64,000 nt of DNA from Planctomycetota bacterium (GTDB lineage: Bacteria; Planctomycetota; UBA1135; GCA-002686595), in the NCBI GenBank assembly GCA_016712565.1, contig JADJQU010000001.1:186001-250000 (forward strand). The letters run 5' to 3'. Positions 39,932 to 48,630 of this stretch are shown in pieces (the first letter of the stretch is position 1; each line of letters begins with the position of its first letter). The position numbers and the translations under genes are program-made. A model generated the notes under the pieces. It made no database searches, had not been told where the DNA came from, and saw nothing but the letters and a program-made list of their open reading frames with translations.

Positions 39932-40252
39932 TCAGCCTTCGATGACGCCGAGAATGTCCTTCTCGTCCATGATCAGGTACTCCTGACCGCCGTACTTGAC
40001 CTCGGTCCCGCCGTAGGGCGTGAACAGGACGCGGTCGCCGACCTTGACCGAGAACGTGGAGCGTTCGCCGTTGTCGAGCGTGCGGCCGTCGCCCAGGGCG
40101 ATGACCTTGCCCTCGCGGGGCTTTTCCTTGGCGCTGTCGGGGAGCAGGATGCCGCCGGCGGTCTTCGATTCGGCTTCCACGCGCATCACGAGCACGCGGT
40201 CGCCGAGGGGACGGATCGAGTTCTTGGTGGCGGGCTTGGTCTTCGTCGTCAT
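39932..40252 (-). CDS. groS: Co-chaperonin GroES
   Basis: The 106-aa product starts with a charged leader (MTTKTKPATKNS) then IRPLGDRVLVMRVEAES, with mobile loop KTAGGILLPDSAKEKP and the C-terminal YLIMDEKDILGVIEG. The GroES motif (IRPLGDRVLV) and length are canonical. It is first in the groES-groEL operon, 37 bp before groEL. It caps GroEL in the folding cycle. Confidence 0.98.
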   Translation of the reverse strand: MTTKTKPATKNSIRPLGDRVLVMRVEAESKTAGGILLPDSAKEKPREGKVIALGDGRTLDNGERSTFSVKVGDRVLFTPYGGTEVKYGGQEYLIMDEKDILGVIEG

Positions 40253-40344
40253 GGCTGGGTCTCGCAGAGAGTCAGGGGGTAGGGAGAGTCGGATTGAATC
40301 GACCCGCGGTCTTCTGGACCGCGGTGGACAGTGGTGCGGGCGGG

Positions 40345-40761
40345 TCAGGCGGCGCGGCCCGCGTCGAGGGCGCGCAGCACTTCGCCGCGCAGGTGGTCGG
40401 GGCGCACGGGCTTGCGCAGGAACGAGAAGGCACCCATCTCGAGGGCGCGGCGCTCCAGCTCGGGCTCCGCCCGCCCGGAACAGAAGATGGTGGGGACGAT
40501 CGGATGCAGGTCGTCACGGGACTCGGCCGCGTGCCGGGCCCGCAGGGCGGTCAGGACCTCGAGCCCGCTGCAGCCGGGCATGTGCATGTCGAGCAGCAGG
40601 AGGTCGAAGGGATCCCGGGCCCGGCGGCCGAGCCAGTCGAGGACTTCCAGGCCCGACTCGGCCTGGAGAATCTCCAGGCCCATGGGCGAAAGCAGGTCGA
40701 CGATCCCGGAGCGGACCTCCAGGTCGTCGTCGGCAATCAGTACTCGGCGGGTGGCCAGCAT
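40345..40761 (-). CDS. Single-domain response regulator
   Basis: The 138-aa protein is a lone receiver domain. Acidic pocket DDD at 11-13, phosphoacceptor Asp58 (LLLLDMHMPG), the conserved Ser in FCSGRAE and Lys in FLRKPVRPD are all present, so it should be phosphorylatable. No output domain follows, so it acts by protein-protein contact or as a phosphorelay shuttle. It is 92 bp upstream of groES on the same strand; a functional link is not shown. Its start (MLATRRVLIAD) is unambiguous. No cognate kinase is in the window. Confidence 0.9.
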   Translation of the reverse strand: MLATRRVLIADDDLEVRSGIVDLLSPMGLEILQAESGLEVLDWLGRRARDPFDLLLLDMHMPGCSGLEVLTALRARHAAESRDDLHPIVPTIFCSGRAEPELERRALEMGAFSFLRKPVRPDHLRGEVLRALDAGRAA

Positions 40762-40990
40762 CGAAAGGGGAGCCCCGGGAAGGCCCGGTGCCGCCCCCAG
40801 GGTGCAAACCCTGTGCCGCCGACCTCGGCCCGCGCAAACCGCCCGCCCCCTGCCAATCTGGCACGGTATCCGGGGTCCATCGCCCGCCCCTGTCAGGTTG
40901 ACAGTCCCGGCGGGGGCCCTGGGCCCGGGGGGAAGGACCGGGCATGGCGACGGGGTGCCGGGCTCCCACAGCCCGTAACATCCCGGGGTC

Positions 40991-42172
40991 ATGGCCTTTT
41001 TGGAGTGGGGTGAGGACGCACGCCGTTTGGTGGCCGAGCGACCGGTTTTCGACGCCCATGCGGACTCGCTCCAGCGGGCCCTGGATCTGGGCCACGACCT
41101 GGGCGCCCGTGGGCCCGGGCACCTGGACCTGGAGCGGGGCCGTCAGGGCGGCCTCGGCGCGCTGGTCTTCGTCTCCTGGGTCGATCCCAAGTTCATCGAC
41201 GCCGGTCCCCACGGCGCGCGCGACCGCACGCGCGGCCTGCTCGGGGAATTCCATCGCCTGATCGAGCGCCACCCCGAGGCCGTGGGCTTCGCGGGCAACG
41301 GCGTTGCGGCCGACTCCCTGCGTCGTTCGGGACGCGTGGCCGGCATCCCCGGCATCGAGGGCGGCCACTCGATCGAGGAGAGCCTCGACGAGCTGGAGTG
41401 GTTCTTCGAGCGCGGCGTGCGCGTGATGACCCTGGTGTGGAACAACCACCTCTCCTGGATTCGCTCCTGCCAGCCGGGAGCGGGCTCCCACGTTCCCGAG
41501 GGGCTGTCGGAATTCGGCCGCTCCGTCGTCCGGCGGATGAATCGCCTGGGCATGGTCGTCGACCTGTCCCACGCGGGCGAGCGCTCGTTCTACGACACGC
41601 TCGAGGTGGCCACCGCTCCGGTGATCGCGAGCCACTCCGGCTGCAAGGCGATCTGCGATCACCAGCGCAACCTCACCGACGATCAACTGCGCGCGCTGGC
41701 GCGCCAGGGCGGCGTCGTGGGCATTGTCTTCTGCATGCCGTTCCTTTCGCGCGCCGCGGGAGCCGAGGACCAGCGGCTGCGCGAGACCCCGGGCTACAAG
41801 GCGCTGGCGGATCCGAACTCCACGCTGGAGTTCCTGCGGCAGTCCGACTATCTGCAACTCCACGCCGCCCCGCTGGAGGCGGACGTGGTCGTGGACCACA
41901 TCTGCCACGCGGTGGAGGTGGCCGGCATCGACCACGTCGGCCTGGGCTCCGACTACGACGGAATCCAGCGCACGCCGCGCGGCCTGGAGGGGGCGGAGTG
42001 TTATGGCACCCTGGCCGAATTGCTCCTGCGCCGCGGTTTCTCGGTCCAGGACGTGCGCAAGGTCTTGGGGCTCAACATGCAGCGGGTTTTCGCCGCCGCC
42101 ACGGGGCCGGGGACCCGGGCCGCGACGCAGGGGCTGGTTTCCCTCTCGACTCCGCCGTTCGTTTCCGCATGA
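40991..42172 (+). CDS. Membrane dipeptidase family M19 (renal dipeptidase-like)
   Basis: The 393-aa enzyme has the M19 metal sites: FDAHADSLQRAL (HxD), GIEGGHSIEE (bridging Glu) and DLSHAGERSF and ASHSGCKAI (His). A later VGLGSDYDGIQ supplies the conserved Asp. No signal peptide is seen. Family members hydrolyse a range of dipeptides, including D-containing ones. It is divergent from the response regulator (229 bp), and precedes the superoxide dismutase gene by 88 bp. Confidence 0.93.
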   Translation: MAFLEWGEDARRLVAERPVFDAHADSLQRALDLGHDLGARGPGHLDLERGRQGGLGALVFVSWVDPKFIDAGPHGARDRTRGLLGEFHRLIERHPEAVGFAGNGVAADSLRRSGRVAGIPGIEGGHSIEESLDELEWFFERGVRVMTLVWNNHLSWIRSCQPGAGSHVPEGLSEFGRSVVRRMNRLGMVVDLSHAGERSFYDTLEVATAPVIASHSGCKAICDHQRNLTDDQLRALARQGGVVGIVFCMPFLSRAAGAEDQRLRETPGYKALADPNSTLEFLRQSDYLQLHAAPLEADVVVDHICHAVEVAGIDHVGLGSDYDGIQRTPRGLEGAECYGTLAELLLRRGFSVQDVRKVLGLNMQRVFAAATGPGTRAATQGLVSLSTPPFVSA

Positions 42173-42260
42173 TGCTGCCACTCGCCCGTCGAGCCCGGCC
42201 CGCAGCGGGCCGATTCACGGCCAGTCGCGCTCGAAGTTCCTGAAGCACACGAAGTCCACG

Positions 42261-43034
42261 ATGCACACACCGCCATCCACACCCGAGCCCGGCGCTGCAG
42301 CCCTGGATCGCCGCGCAGTCCTCGCCGGCGCGCTGGCGACCACCGCCGTGGTGGCGCTGCGCAATCCCTCCCTTTCCGCCGCGTCCTCGCTTGCGAGCGG
42401 GCGCGCGGTGCATCCCTCCGACCCCAACCCCGAAGTCATGGCCCACGAACTGCCGCCCCTGCCCTACGCCGACAACGCCCTCGCGCCGACGATCTCCGCC
42501 AACACGATCGGCTTCCACTACGGGAAGCACCACAAGGCGTACGTCGACAACCTGAACGCCCTGCTCAAGGACCTGCCCGACCTCGCCGCGTTGTCGCTCG
42601 AGGACGTGATCAAGAAGTCCCACGGCGACGCCGCCAAGGCCGGCGTGTTCAACAACGCCGCGCAGGTCTGGAACCACACCTTCTATTGGAAGAGCATGTC
42701 GCCCAAGGGCGGCGGCCAGCCCACGGGCAAGCTCCTCGACCTGATCGGAACCTCCTTCGGCGGCTACGACAAGTTCAAGGAGGCCTTCTCCACCGCGGGC
42801 AAGACCCAGTTCGGCTCCGGCTGGGCCTGGCTCGTGTACGAGGGCGGCAAGCTGACCGTCGAGAAGACCCCCAACGCCGACACCCCCATGGCCCGCGGCA
42901 AGAAGTGCCTGCTGACCATGGACGTCTGGGAGCACGCCTACTACCTGGACTTCCAGAACCGCCGCCCGGACTACATCACGGCCTTCCTGGACAAGCTGGT
43001 GAACTGGGAGTTCGCCGCCGCCAACCTGGGGTAG
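42261..43034 (+). CDS. Tat-exported Fe/Mn superoxide dismutase
   Basis: The 257-aa product starts at the ATG at 42261 and shows a twin-arginine export signal (DRRAVLAGALATTAVVAL) that most SODs lack. The catalytic part begins at AHELPPLPYADNAL and has ligands in FHYGKHHKAYVDNLN, NHTFYWKSM and the DVWEHAYYLDFQNR motif (Asp, His). The sequence FGSGWAWLVYE is common to both Fe and Mn types; the metal cannot be fixed. If the Tat signal is used, it detoxifies superoxide in the periplasm. A Met at 42438 (MAHELPP) could alternatively start a cytosolic form. Confidence 0.93.
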   Translation: MHTPPSTPEPGAAALDRRAVLAGALATTAVVALRNPSLSAASSLASGRAVHPSDPNPEVMAHELPPLPYADNALAPTISANTIGFHYGKHHKAYVDNLNALLKDLPDLAALSLEDVIKKSHGDAAKAGVFNNAAQVWNHTFYWKSMSPKGGGQPTGKLLDLIGTSFGGYDKFKEAFSTAGKTQFGSGWAWLVYEGGKLTVEKTPNADTPMARGKKCLLTMDVWEHAYYLDFQNRRPDYITAFLDKLVNWEFAAANLG

Positions 43035-43339
43035 CCGCCCGTTGAGCCCCCCCCTGCTGCGGCCGAGCGTGCTTCGGCGCTCCTGCCTCGCGCTCGGAAA
43101 TCGGTTCTCAGCGGCCAGGAAGGCCGCCTGCGCGCCGATTTCTGTCGCGCTCCTTGGCGCGCCTTCCCACGCTCGCCCTCGCGACGGGAGTTTTTCCACG
43201 GACGGCTAGCCGCCCGGGGACGCGTTGGACGCGTTCCCGGCCGCCGGGGCTTTCGGGCTTCGGCCGGCGCGCGCACAATGGACGGAGCCCGCGCGGGAGT
43301 CGCCTCCCGCGCGGGCTCCTTGCGCCTCCGCGTCCGACG
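43035..43339 (+). other. Intergenic region with long inverted repeat before the subtilase gene
   Basis: No gene is seen in this 305-bp stretch. A perfect 15-bp GC-rich stem (43284-43298 with 43305-43319, 6-nt loop) ends 20 nt before the next start codon, so it would be in the leader mRNA. Another imperfect hairpin is around 43113-43133 and could be the SOD terminator. Neither has a T-tract. Confidence 0.55.
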
Positions 43340-45157
43340 ATGTCCCTTTCCGACGCCCTTCCACGCTTCCGCCGCGCGATCGCAGCCCTGGCGGCCATGC
43401 TCTCCGCGCTCGCGGGCGAGAGCCCGGCCCAAGCGGCGCAATCGCCCGTGCAGGCGGCGCAGTCGGTGCAGGAGGCCGCGGGGCTCACCCGGCTGGCCGC
43501 CCGGCTGGCGAGTGACGAGCTGCCCACGGGCGCCGGCGTCGTCGTGGGCCAGGTGGAGGCGCCCGCGGGCGGCGCCTTCGTGCTCGACCGCGCCGATCGA
43601 GAGTTCCGCGGCAAGGCCATCGCCAACAAGAGCGGGCTTTCCCGCGGCCCGAGCACCCACGCCACGCTGGTGGCCCAATACCTCGTGGGACTCCACTCCA
43701 GCCTGTCCCCCGGCATCGAGCGCGTGGATGCCTTCGAGGCGAATCACTGGCTCGGCGCGGGCCTCCTGGGCGGCAGCGGCGCGGCTCTGCCCACGCTGGT
43801 CGACGCCAAGGTGTTCTGCAACTCGTGGATCGGCGAGGCCGGCGAGGCGAGCAATGCCTACCTGCGCAAGCTCGACTTCGCCATCGAGACCCAGGGCCTG
43901 ATCGTCTGCGCCGGCGTGAACAACGGTCGCGGGCCCCTGGACGTGGCGTTGCTCTCCCACGGATTCAACACGCTCACGGTGGGCCGCAGCGACGGCTCGC
44001 ACCGCGCGGGGACCACCTCCCTCGGCGTCGACGGTCCTGGGCGCATGAAGCCCGACCTCGTGGCGCCCGCGGGGGCCACGAGCTTCTCCACGCCCCTGGT
44101 CTCCGGCGCCGCCGCCCTTCTGGTGGAGACCGCGCGCAGTCTTCCCGGGCTCGCGGGGCACCCCGCCGCCGAGAGCCCCGACGTGATCAAGGCCGTGCTG
44201 CTGGCCGGGGCCGCGCACCTGCCCGGTTGGTCCAATTCGCCCCTTGCGCGGGGCGCCTCCCGCGGGGCCACCTCGATGCCCCTGGATCCGGTGCTCGGCG
44301 CCGGGCAACTGGACGTGGAGGCGAGCCACTGGATTCTGTCCGCGGGCGAGCAATGGGCCGGCGCGACTCCCGCGCTGGCGCCCGAGTGCCTGCCGTCGGG
44401 ATGGGCTTGGATCGAGATCGGTCCAGGCCAGAGCCGCTGGCTGCGCTTCCACGTGGAGTCCCTGCGCACCGAGGTCTCGATCGTCGCCGCTTGGAATCGC
44501 GCCGTGGCGTCGGACTTCCAGTCGTGGTCCCTGGCGGACCTCGACCTGGAGCTGTGGACCGCGGACGCCCAGGGCGGCCCCAGCTCCCTCCTGGGCACGG
44601 CTCCCGGGGAGTTCTTCGAAACGGGCAACGTGCTCAGCGACAGCGCCGTGGACAACGTGGAGCACCTCTACGTGCAGCGTCTGCTCCCCGGCGAGTATCT
44701 GCTGGAGGTGCGACGTTCCTCAGACGACCAGGGCCCTGTGCGCGCGGCCCTCGCCTGGCGCTTCGAGAGCGTCGCCCCGCAGGTGTTCGGCGAGGCGAAG
44801 CCCGGTTCCTCGGGCAAGCTGCCCGCCCTGCGCTGGACCGGTCGACCGTCCCGGCACGGCGACGATTTCGAACTGACGGTGTCCCGCGCGGAACCCGGTT
44901 CGTTGGGCATCCTGCTCTGCAGCGCCGGCCGCGGTGAGCTCCCCTTCGCGGGCGGACGCCTGGCCCTGGCGCCGCCCGTGACCCGCTTCGCGGTGGCGCG
45001 CGCCGACGACTCGGGCTCGGCCACGATTCCGATTCCGATCTCCCCGGAGCGCGTGGGGACGAAGCTCCACTTCCAATTCTGGTTCCGCGACCCGGGCCAG
45101 GCCGACGGTTCGGGAAGCGGGCTCACCAACGCCCTGGAAGTGCGCTTCGGTCCCTGA
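43340..45157 (+). CDS. Exported subtilase-like protein with incomplete catalytic triad
   Basis: The 605-aa protein starts at ATG 43340 (MSLSDALPRFRRAIAALAAM) with a signal peptide. The fold is peptidase S8-like: STHATLVAQYLVG carries the His, VFCNSWIG resembles the oxyanion region and SFSTPLVSGAAALLVE the Ser. The Asp motif that should read VxDxG is replaced by VVVGQVEAPAGG, so the triad looks incomplete and proteolysis is doubtful. The last ~90 residues (FELTVSRAEPGSLGILLC, then LHFQFWFRDPG) form the same C-terminal sandwich as in the fragment at 24676-25047, which in large planctomycete secretome proteins is a recurrent end domain. It may bind rather than cleave peptides. Confidence 0.8.
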   Translation: MSLSDALPRFRRAIAALAAMLSALAGESPAQAAQSPVQAAQSVQEAAGLTRLAARLASDELPTGAGVVVGQVEAPAGGAFVLDRADREFRGKAIANKSGLSRGPSTHATLVAQYLVGLHSSLSPGIERVDAFEANHWLGAGLLGGSGAALPTLVDAKVFCNSWIGEAGEASNAYLRKLDFAIETQGLIVCAGVNNGRGPLDVALLSHGFNTLTVGRSDGSHRAGTTSLGVDGPGRMKPDLVAPAGATSFSTPLVSGAAALLVETARSLPGLAGHPAAESPDVIKAVLLAGAAHLPGWSNSPLARGASRGATSMPLDPVLGAGQLDVEASHWILSAGEQWAGATPALAPECLPSGWAWIEIGPGQSRWLRFHVESLRTEVSIVAAWNRAVASDFQSWSLADLDLELWTADAQGGPSSLLGTAPGEFFETGNVLSDSAVDNVEHLYVQRLLPGEYLLEVRRSSDDQGPVRAALAWRFESVAPQVFGEAKPGSSGKLPALRWTGRPSRHGDDFELTVSRAEPGSLGILLCSAGRGELPFAGGRLALAPPVTRFAVARADDSGSATIPIPISPERVGTKLHFQFWFRDPGQADGSGSGLTNALEVRFGP

Positions 45158-45170
45158 ACAGGAGAGCCGG

Positions 45171-45186
45171 GCCTGGAATTCCAGGC
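45171..45186 (+). other. Perfect 16-bp palindrome after subtilase gene
   Basis: GCCTGGAATTCCAGGC lies 14 nt after the stop. A stand-alone palindrome with no T-tract could be an operator or just a hairpin. Confidence 0.35.
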
Positions 45187-45331
45187 GCGCCCTGGCGGCT
45201 GATCCCGGGAGCACGCTCCCGCCGCGGACGCGGCCGCGCGGGAGGGGACGGGAGAATTACGCAGAAATCCGGCCGCAGGGCCGTGGATCCCCGGTCGTAG
45301 TCCTTGGAGCGAGGCTCCCAGGGCAAACAGC

Positions 45332-45336
45332 GGAGG
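45332..45336 (+). promoter_or_regulatory. Strong Shine-Dalgarno
   Basis: GGAGG sits 6 nt before the ATG at 45343 and supports this start over upstream in-frame codons. Confidence 0.7.
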
Positions 45337-45342
45337 ATCCAG

Positions 45343-46014
45343 ATGCACTACGACTTCAGCCAGGTAGAGGACACTCAGTCGTTCGTTTCCATTCCCGAGG
45401 GCACCTACGAGTGCCGAATCGCCGAGGTGCGCGAGGGGCTCTCGCGCGACGGCAGCGTGCGCTGGAGTTTCCGGCTGGAGGTGCTGCGCGGCGAATACGC
45501 CGGACGGACCGCGGGCTGGGACGCCCTGACCTGGAGCGAGCGCGGGATCGCGCGCGTCAAGCGCACGCTGGCTTGCTTCGGCCTCGACGTCAGCGGCGAG
45601 ATCGACCTCGAATCGGGCGACCTGATCGGGCTGGGGGCGAGGGCCTCCTTCGAGTTCGAGGAGCGCGAGGACCCGCAGACCGGCAGGCGGGTCGTGAGGT
45701 TGCGCGTGCCCTACGCGGGCTACGCGCCGCTGAATGCGGCCCCCGGGGACCAGCCGTCCGATCGCGGGGCGCTGGACTCCCGCGGCTCGGTCTTTCGCGA
45801 GTCGGTAGGCCTGCGCGCCGAACGCGCCGCGGGCTCCCGCGGGGCGGACCCGTTCGGTGGCGCGGAGCCGGTTGCCGCCCGCCACGGGGCGGAGGGGGCG
45901 GGAGAGACTCCGCGAGCGCTCGAATCTGGCGCGGCGGACCATCGGATGGAGGGCGGAATGGAGGACGGGGACGACGATGACCCGTTGGACGTTGACGGGG
46001 CCACTCCGGCGTGA
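45343..46014 (+). CDS. DUF669-like protein
   Basis: The 223-aa product has an N-terminal region (FSQVEDTQSFVSIPEGTYEC, then VRWSFRLEVLRGEYAGRTAG, GIARVKRTLACFGLDV) resembling DUF669, a family best known from phages and mobile elements where it is near single-strand-binding and recombination genes. The C-terminal ~80 residues are unstructured and acidic (EDGDDDDPLDVDGATPA). Here it stands alone between a subtilase gene and cdd-ligA, with no phage genes nearby. It is close (12 bp) upstream of cdd, so could be cotranscribed with cdd and ligA. An acidic C-terminal tail of this kind is reminiscent of SSB-type interaction tails; that is inference. Confidence 0.72.
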   Translation: MHYDFSQVEDTQSFVSIPEGTYECRIAEVREGLSRDGSVRWSFRLEVLRGEYAGRTAGWDALTWSERGIARVKRTLACFGLDVSGEIDLESGDLIGLGARASFEFEEREDPQTGRRVVRLRVPYAGYAPLNAAPGDQPSDRGALDSRGSVFRESVGLRAERAAGSRGADPFGGAEPVAARHGAEGAGETPRALESGAADHRMEGGMEDGDDDDPLDVDGATPA

Positions 46015-46026
46015 CGAAATGGCCCC

Positions 46027-46458
46027 ATGTCCGACTCCGCGCCGCGCCCGCCGCAGCCCAGCAACGAAGCGCTCCAAGACCTCCTGCGGGTGGCCTTCGC
46101 CGCCGCGGAACTGGCCTACAGTCCCTATTCCAAGGTCCAGGTGGGGGCGGCGCTGATGGCCGCCGACGGGCAGGTGTTCTCGGGCTGCAACGTGGAAAAC
46201 GCCAGCTTTGGCCTGACCCTGTGCGCCGAGCGCGTCGCCGCGGCCAAGGCCGTCTCCGCGGGCGTCACGCGCTTCGAGGTCATGGCGATCGCCTCCAGCC
46301 TGGACGCGCCCATGATGCCCTGTGGGGCCTGCCGGCAGTTCCTGAACGAATTCGCGCCGGGTCTCTACCTGGTGGTCCAGGGGAAGCAGGGGCCGCGCTT
46401 CGGGGCGCGGCTTTCGGAGCTCCTGCCCCACGCCTTCGGTCCCGCCGACCTGCGCTGA
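46027..46458 (+). CDS. cdd: Cytidine deaminase
   Basis: The 143-aa enzyme deaminates cytidine and deoxycytidine to uridine forms for pyrimidine salvage. The zinc-binding motif is intact: FSGCNVENASFGLTLCAERVA (Cys/Glu) and MPCGACRQFLNEF (two further Cys). Homotetramer type (short CDA). The start MSDSAPRPPQ is followed by a short Pro-rich leader. It is 5 bp before ligA and possibly downstream of the DUF669-like gene. Confidence 0.97.
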   Translation: MSDSAPRPPQPSNEALQDLLRVAFAAAELAYSPYSKVQVGAALMAADGQVFSGCNVENASFGLTLCAERVAAAKAVSAGVTRFEVMAIASSLDAPMMPCGACRQFLNEFAPGLYLVVQGKQGPRFGARLSELLPHAFGPADLR

Positions 46459-46463
46459 CTCCC

Positions 46464-48584
46464 GTGGCCAAAGGCACGCAGGCGGCCCTTCGGGCGGCGG
46501 AACTGAGGCGCGAGCTCCTGCGCCACGACCGGCTGTACTACGTGGAGGGGGCGCCCGAGATCAGCGACGCCGCGTACGACGCGCTCTTCCGGGAACTCCA
46601 GGCCCTGGAGTCCCGACATCCCGAGCTGGTGGTCCCGGACAGCCCCACGCAGCGCGTGGGCGCGCCTCTCCCCGAGGGGCAGGGTTTCGTGCAGGTGGCC
46701 CACGATGTGCCGATGCTCTCGATCGACAGCCTGTTCGACGAGGGCGAAGTCCGCGATTTCGTCGATCGCATCGTTCGCTTCCTGAAGCTCTCGGACGGCG
46801 AGGCCCTGGAGTGGGTCGTGGAGCCCAAGTTCGACGGCGTTTCGGCCTCCCTGCTCTACGAGAACGGCGTGCTGGTTCGAGGCCTGACCCGGGGCGACGG
46901 CGCTGTGGGCGAGGACGTGAGCGCGAACCTGCGCACGATTCGGAACCTGCCCCTGCGGCTGTCCTCGGGCGTTGCCGTGCCGCCCCGCCTGGAGGTGCGC
47001 GGGGAGGTGTTGATCGCCCGGGCCGCCTTCGAGCGCTTCAATCTCCAGCGCGAGCGCGAGAACAAGCCCGTGCTGGCCAACCCGCGCAACGCCACGGCCG
47101 GCGCCCTGAGGCGCAACGATCCCTCGGAGGTGGCGCGCTATCCGCTGCAATTCCACCCCTGGGCCGTGCTGCAGGTTCCTGCGGGGATGTTCGCCACCCA
47201 CCGCGAGACCGCCGCGGCGCTGTCGGGCTGGGGCTTCGGCCACTCCGCCTTCGCCGAGTTCGCGCGCGGAACCGACGCCGTGCTCGCCTACCACGGACGC
47301 ATGGCGCAGAAGCGCGACAGCCTGCCCTTCGAAGTGGACGGCGTGGTGGCCAAGCTCGACCGCCTCGACTGGCGCGAGCGCCTGGGAACCACGGCGCGCT
47401 CCACGCGCTGGCAGTTCGCCTACAAGTTCGAGGCCATCGGGGCCCCAAGCCTGCTGAGGGCCATCGAGGTCCAGGTGGGGGCCAACGGTCGGATCACTCC
47501 GCGGGCCCACGTGGACCCAGTGGAGATCGGCGGGGTCACCGTGCGCCACACGACCCTGCACAACGCGGACCACGTGGAGAAGCTGGGCCTGGCGATCGGG
47601 GCGACGGTCCTGCTGCACCGGGCGGGCGACGTGATTCCCCAGGTGACCTCCGTGGTCCAGGGGCCCGCGGCCCACGCGGCGACGGACTGGGACTCGGCCC
47701 TGCCCCTCGAGCTGCGGGAGGGCGAATCGGAGGAGGGGCCCGTGCGCGCCGGCGTCACCTGGCGCCATGGGGAGCGTTTCCGCATGCCCGCCCGCTGCCC
47801 GGCCTGCGGCACGAAGCTCGTGTCGGAGGGCAAGTACTGGCGCTGCCCGAATCTGCACGGCTGCCGGCCCCAGATCGTCGGCCGCACCCTGCAACTCGCC
47901 GGTCGCGGGGCATTCGAGATCGACCGCCTGGGCGAGAAGATGGTCGAGCAGCTGGTGGAGCACGGCCACCTGCGCGGTCCGGCGGATCTGTTCCACCTGA
48001 AGCGGGAGCCCCTGATCGAATTGGAACGCTGGGGCGAGAAGACCGTCGCCAACCTGTTCCAGCAGATCGAGGAGCGCCGTCGGATCCCCCTGGACCGCCT
48101 TCTCGTGGCCCTCTCGATTCCCGAGGTGGGTCCTGCGACCGCCAAGCTTCTGGCGGGGCACTTCCCCAGCCTGGAGCTCCTGTCCGCCGCCGATGGGGAC
48201 CAGCTCCAAACCGTCGTGGGCATCGGTCCGGAAATGGCCCGGGCCATACGCGACTGGTTCGACCAGCCCGAGAGCCGGGAGCAGATCGCCCGGCTGATGG
48301 CGGGGGGCGTCGAGGTGCTTTCGCCGGCGGCCCCGAACCGGGAGGGCCCCTTCGCGGACAAGACCCTGGTGTTCACCGGCACCCTGGAGGCCGTCGGGCG
48401 CTCGGAGGCCAAGCGCCTGGCCGAGGCCGCGGGGGCCCGGGTGGCCTCTTCCGTCAGCGCCAAGACCGACTTCCTGGTGGTGGGCGCCGAGGCGGGCAGC
48501 AAGGCCAAGAAGGCCGCCGAGCTGGGCGTGGCGGTGCTGACCGAGGCGGAGTTCCTGGAACGCTGCGGAAAGGCGCCGCAGTAG
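46464..48584 (+). CDS. ligA: NAD-dependent DNA ligase LigA
   Basis: The 706-aa ligase starts at a GTG 5 bp after the cdd stop. Adenylation site KFDG (VVEPKFDGVSASLLYENG), NAD-binding Ia-domain YYVEGAPEISDAAYDALFRE, OB fold, a four-Cys zinc finger (CPACGTKLVSEGKYWRCPNLHGC), helix-hairpin-helix repeats and a C-terminal BRCT domain (ADKTLVFTGTLEAVGRSEAK) are in the standard order. It seals nicks in replication and repair. The active-site variant reads KFDG rather than KIDG. The cdd-ligA coupling is not universal. Confidence 0.97.
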   Translation: MAKGTQAALRAAELRRELLRHDRLYYVEGAPEISDAAYDALFRELQALESRHPELVVPDSPTQRVGAPLPEGQGFVQVAHDVPMLSIDSLFDEGEVRDFVDRIVRFLKLSDGEALEWVVEPKFDGVSASLLYENGVLVRGLTRGDGAVGEDVSANLRTIRNLPLRLSSGVAVPPRLEVRGEVLIARAAFERFNLQRERENKPVLANPRNATAGALRRNDPSEVARYPLQFHPWAVLQVPAGMFATHRETAAALSGWGFGHSAFAEFARGTDAVLAYHGRMAQKRDSLPFEVDGVVAKLDRLDWRERLGTTARSTRWQFAYKFEAIGAPSLLRAIEVQVGANGRITPRAHVDPVEIGGVTVRHTTLHNADHVEKLGLAIGATVLLHRAGDVIPQVTSVVQGPAAHAATDWDSALPLELREGESEEGPVRAGVTWRHGERFRMPARCPACGTKLVSEGKYWRCPNLHGCRPQIVGRTLQLAGRGAFEIDRLGEKMVEQLVEHGHLRGPADLFHLKREPLIELERWGEKTVANLFQQIEERRRIPLDRLLVALSIPEVGPATAKLLAGHFPSLELLSAADGDQLQTVVGIGPEMARAIRDWFDQPESREQIARLMAGGVEVLSPAAPNREGPFADKTLVFTGTLEAVGRSEAKRLAEAAGARVASSVSAKTDFLVVGAEAGSKAKKAAELGVAVLTEAEFLERCGKAPQ

Positions 48585-48630
48585 TTTGATCGGGCGCTTC
48601 GGGCTAACTTGGGGTCCGCCCCAGGGCCCC

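Noticed and set aside
40253..40344. CIRCE element before groES
   Set aside because: No TTAGCACTC/GAGTGCTAA inverted repeat is present.
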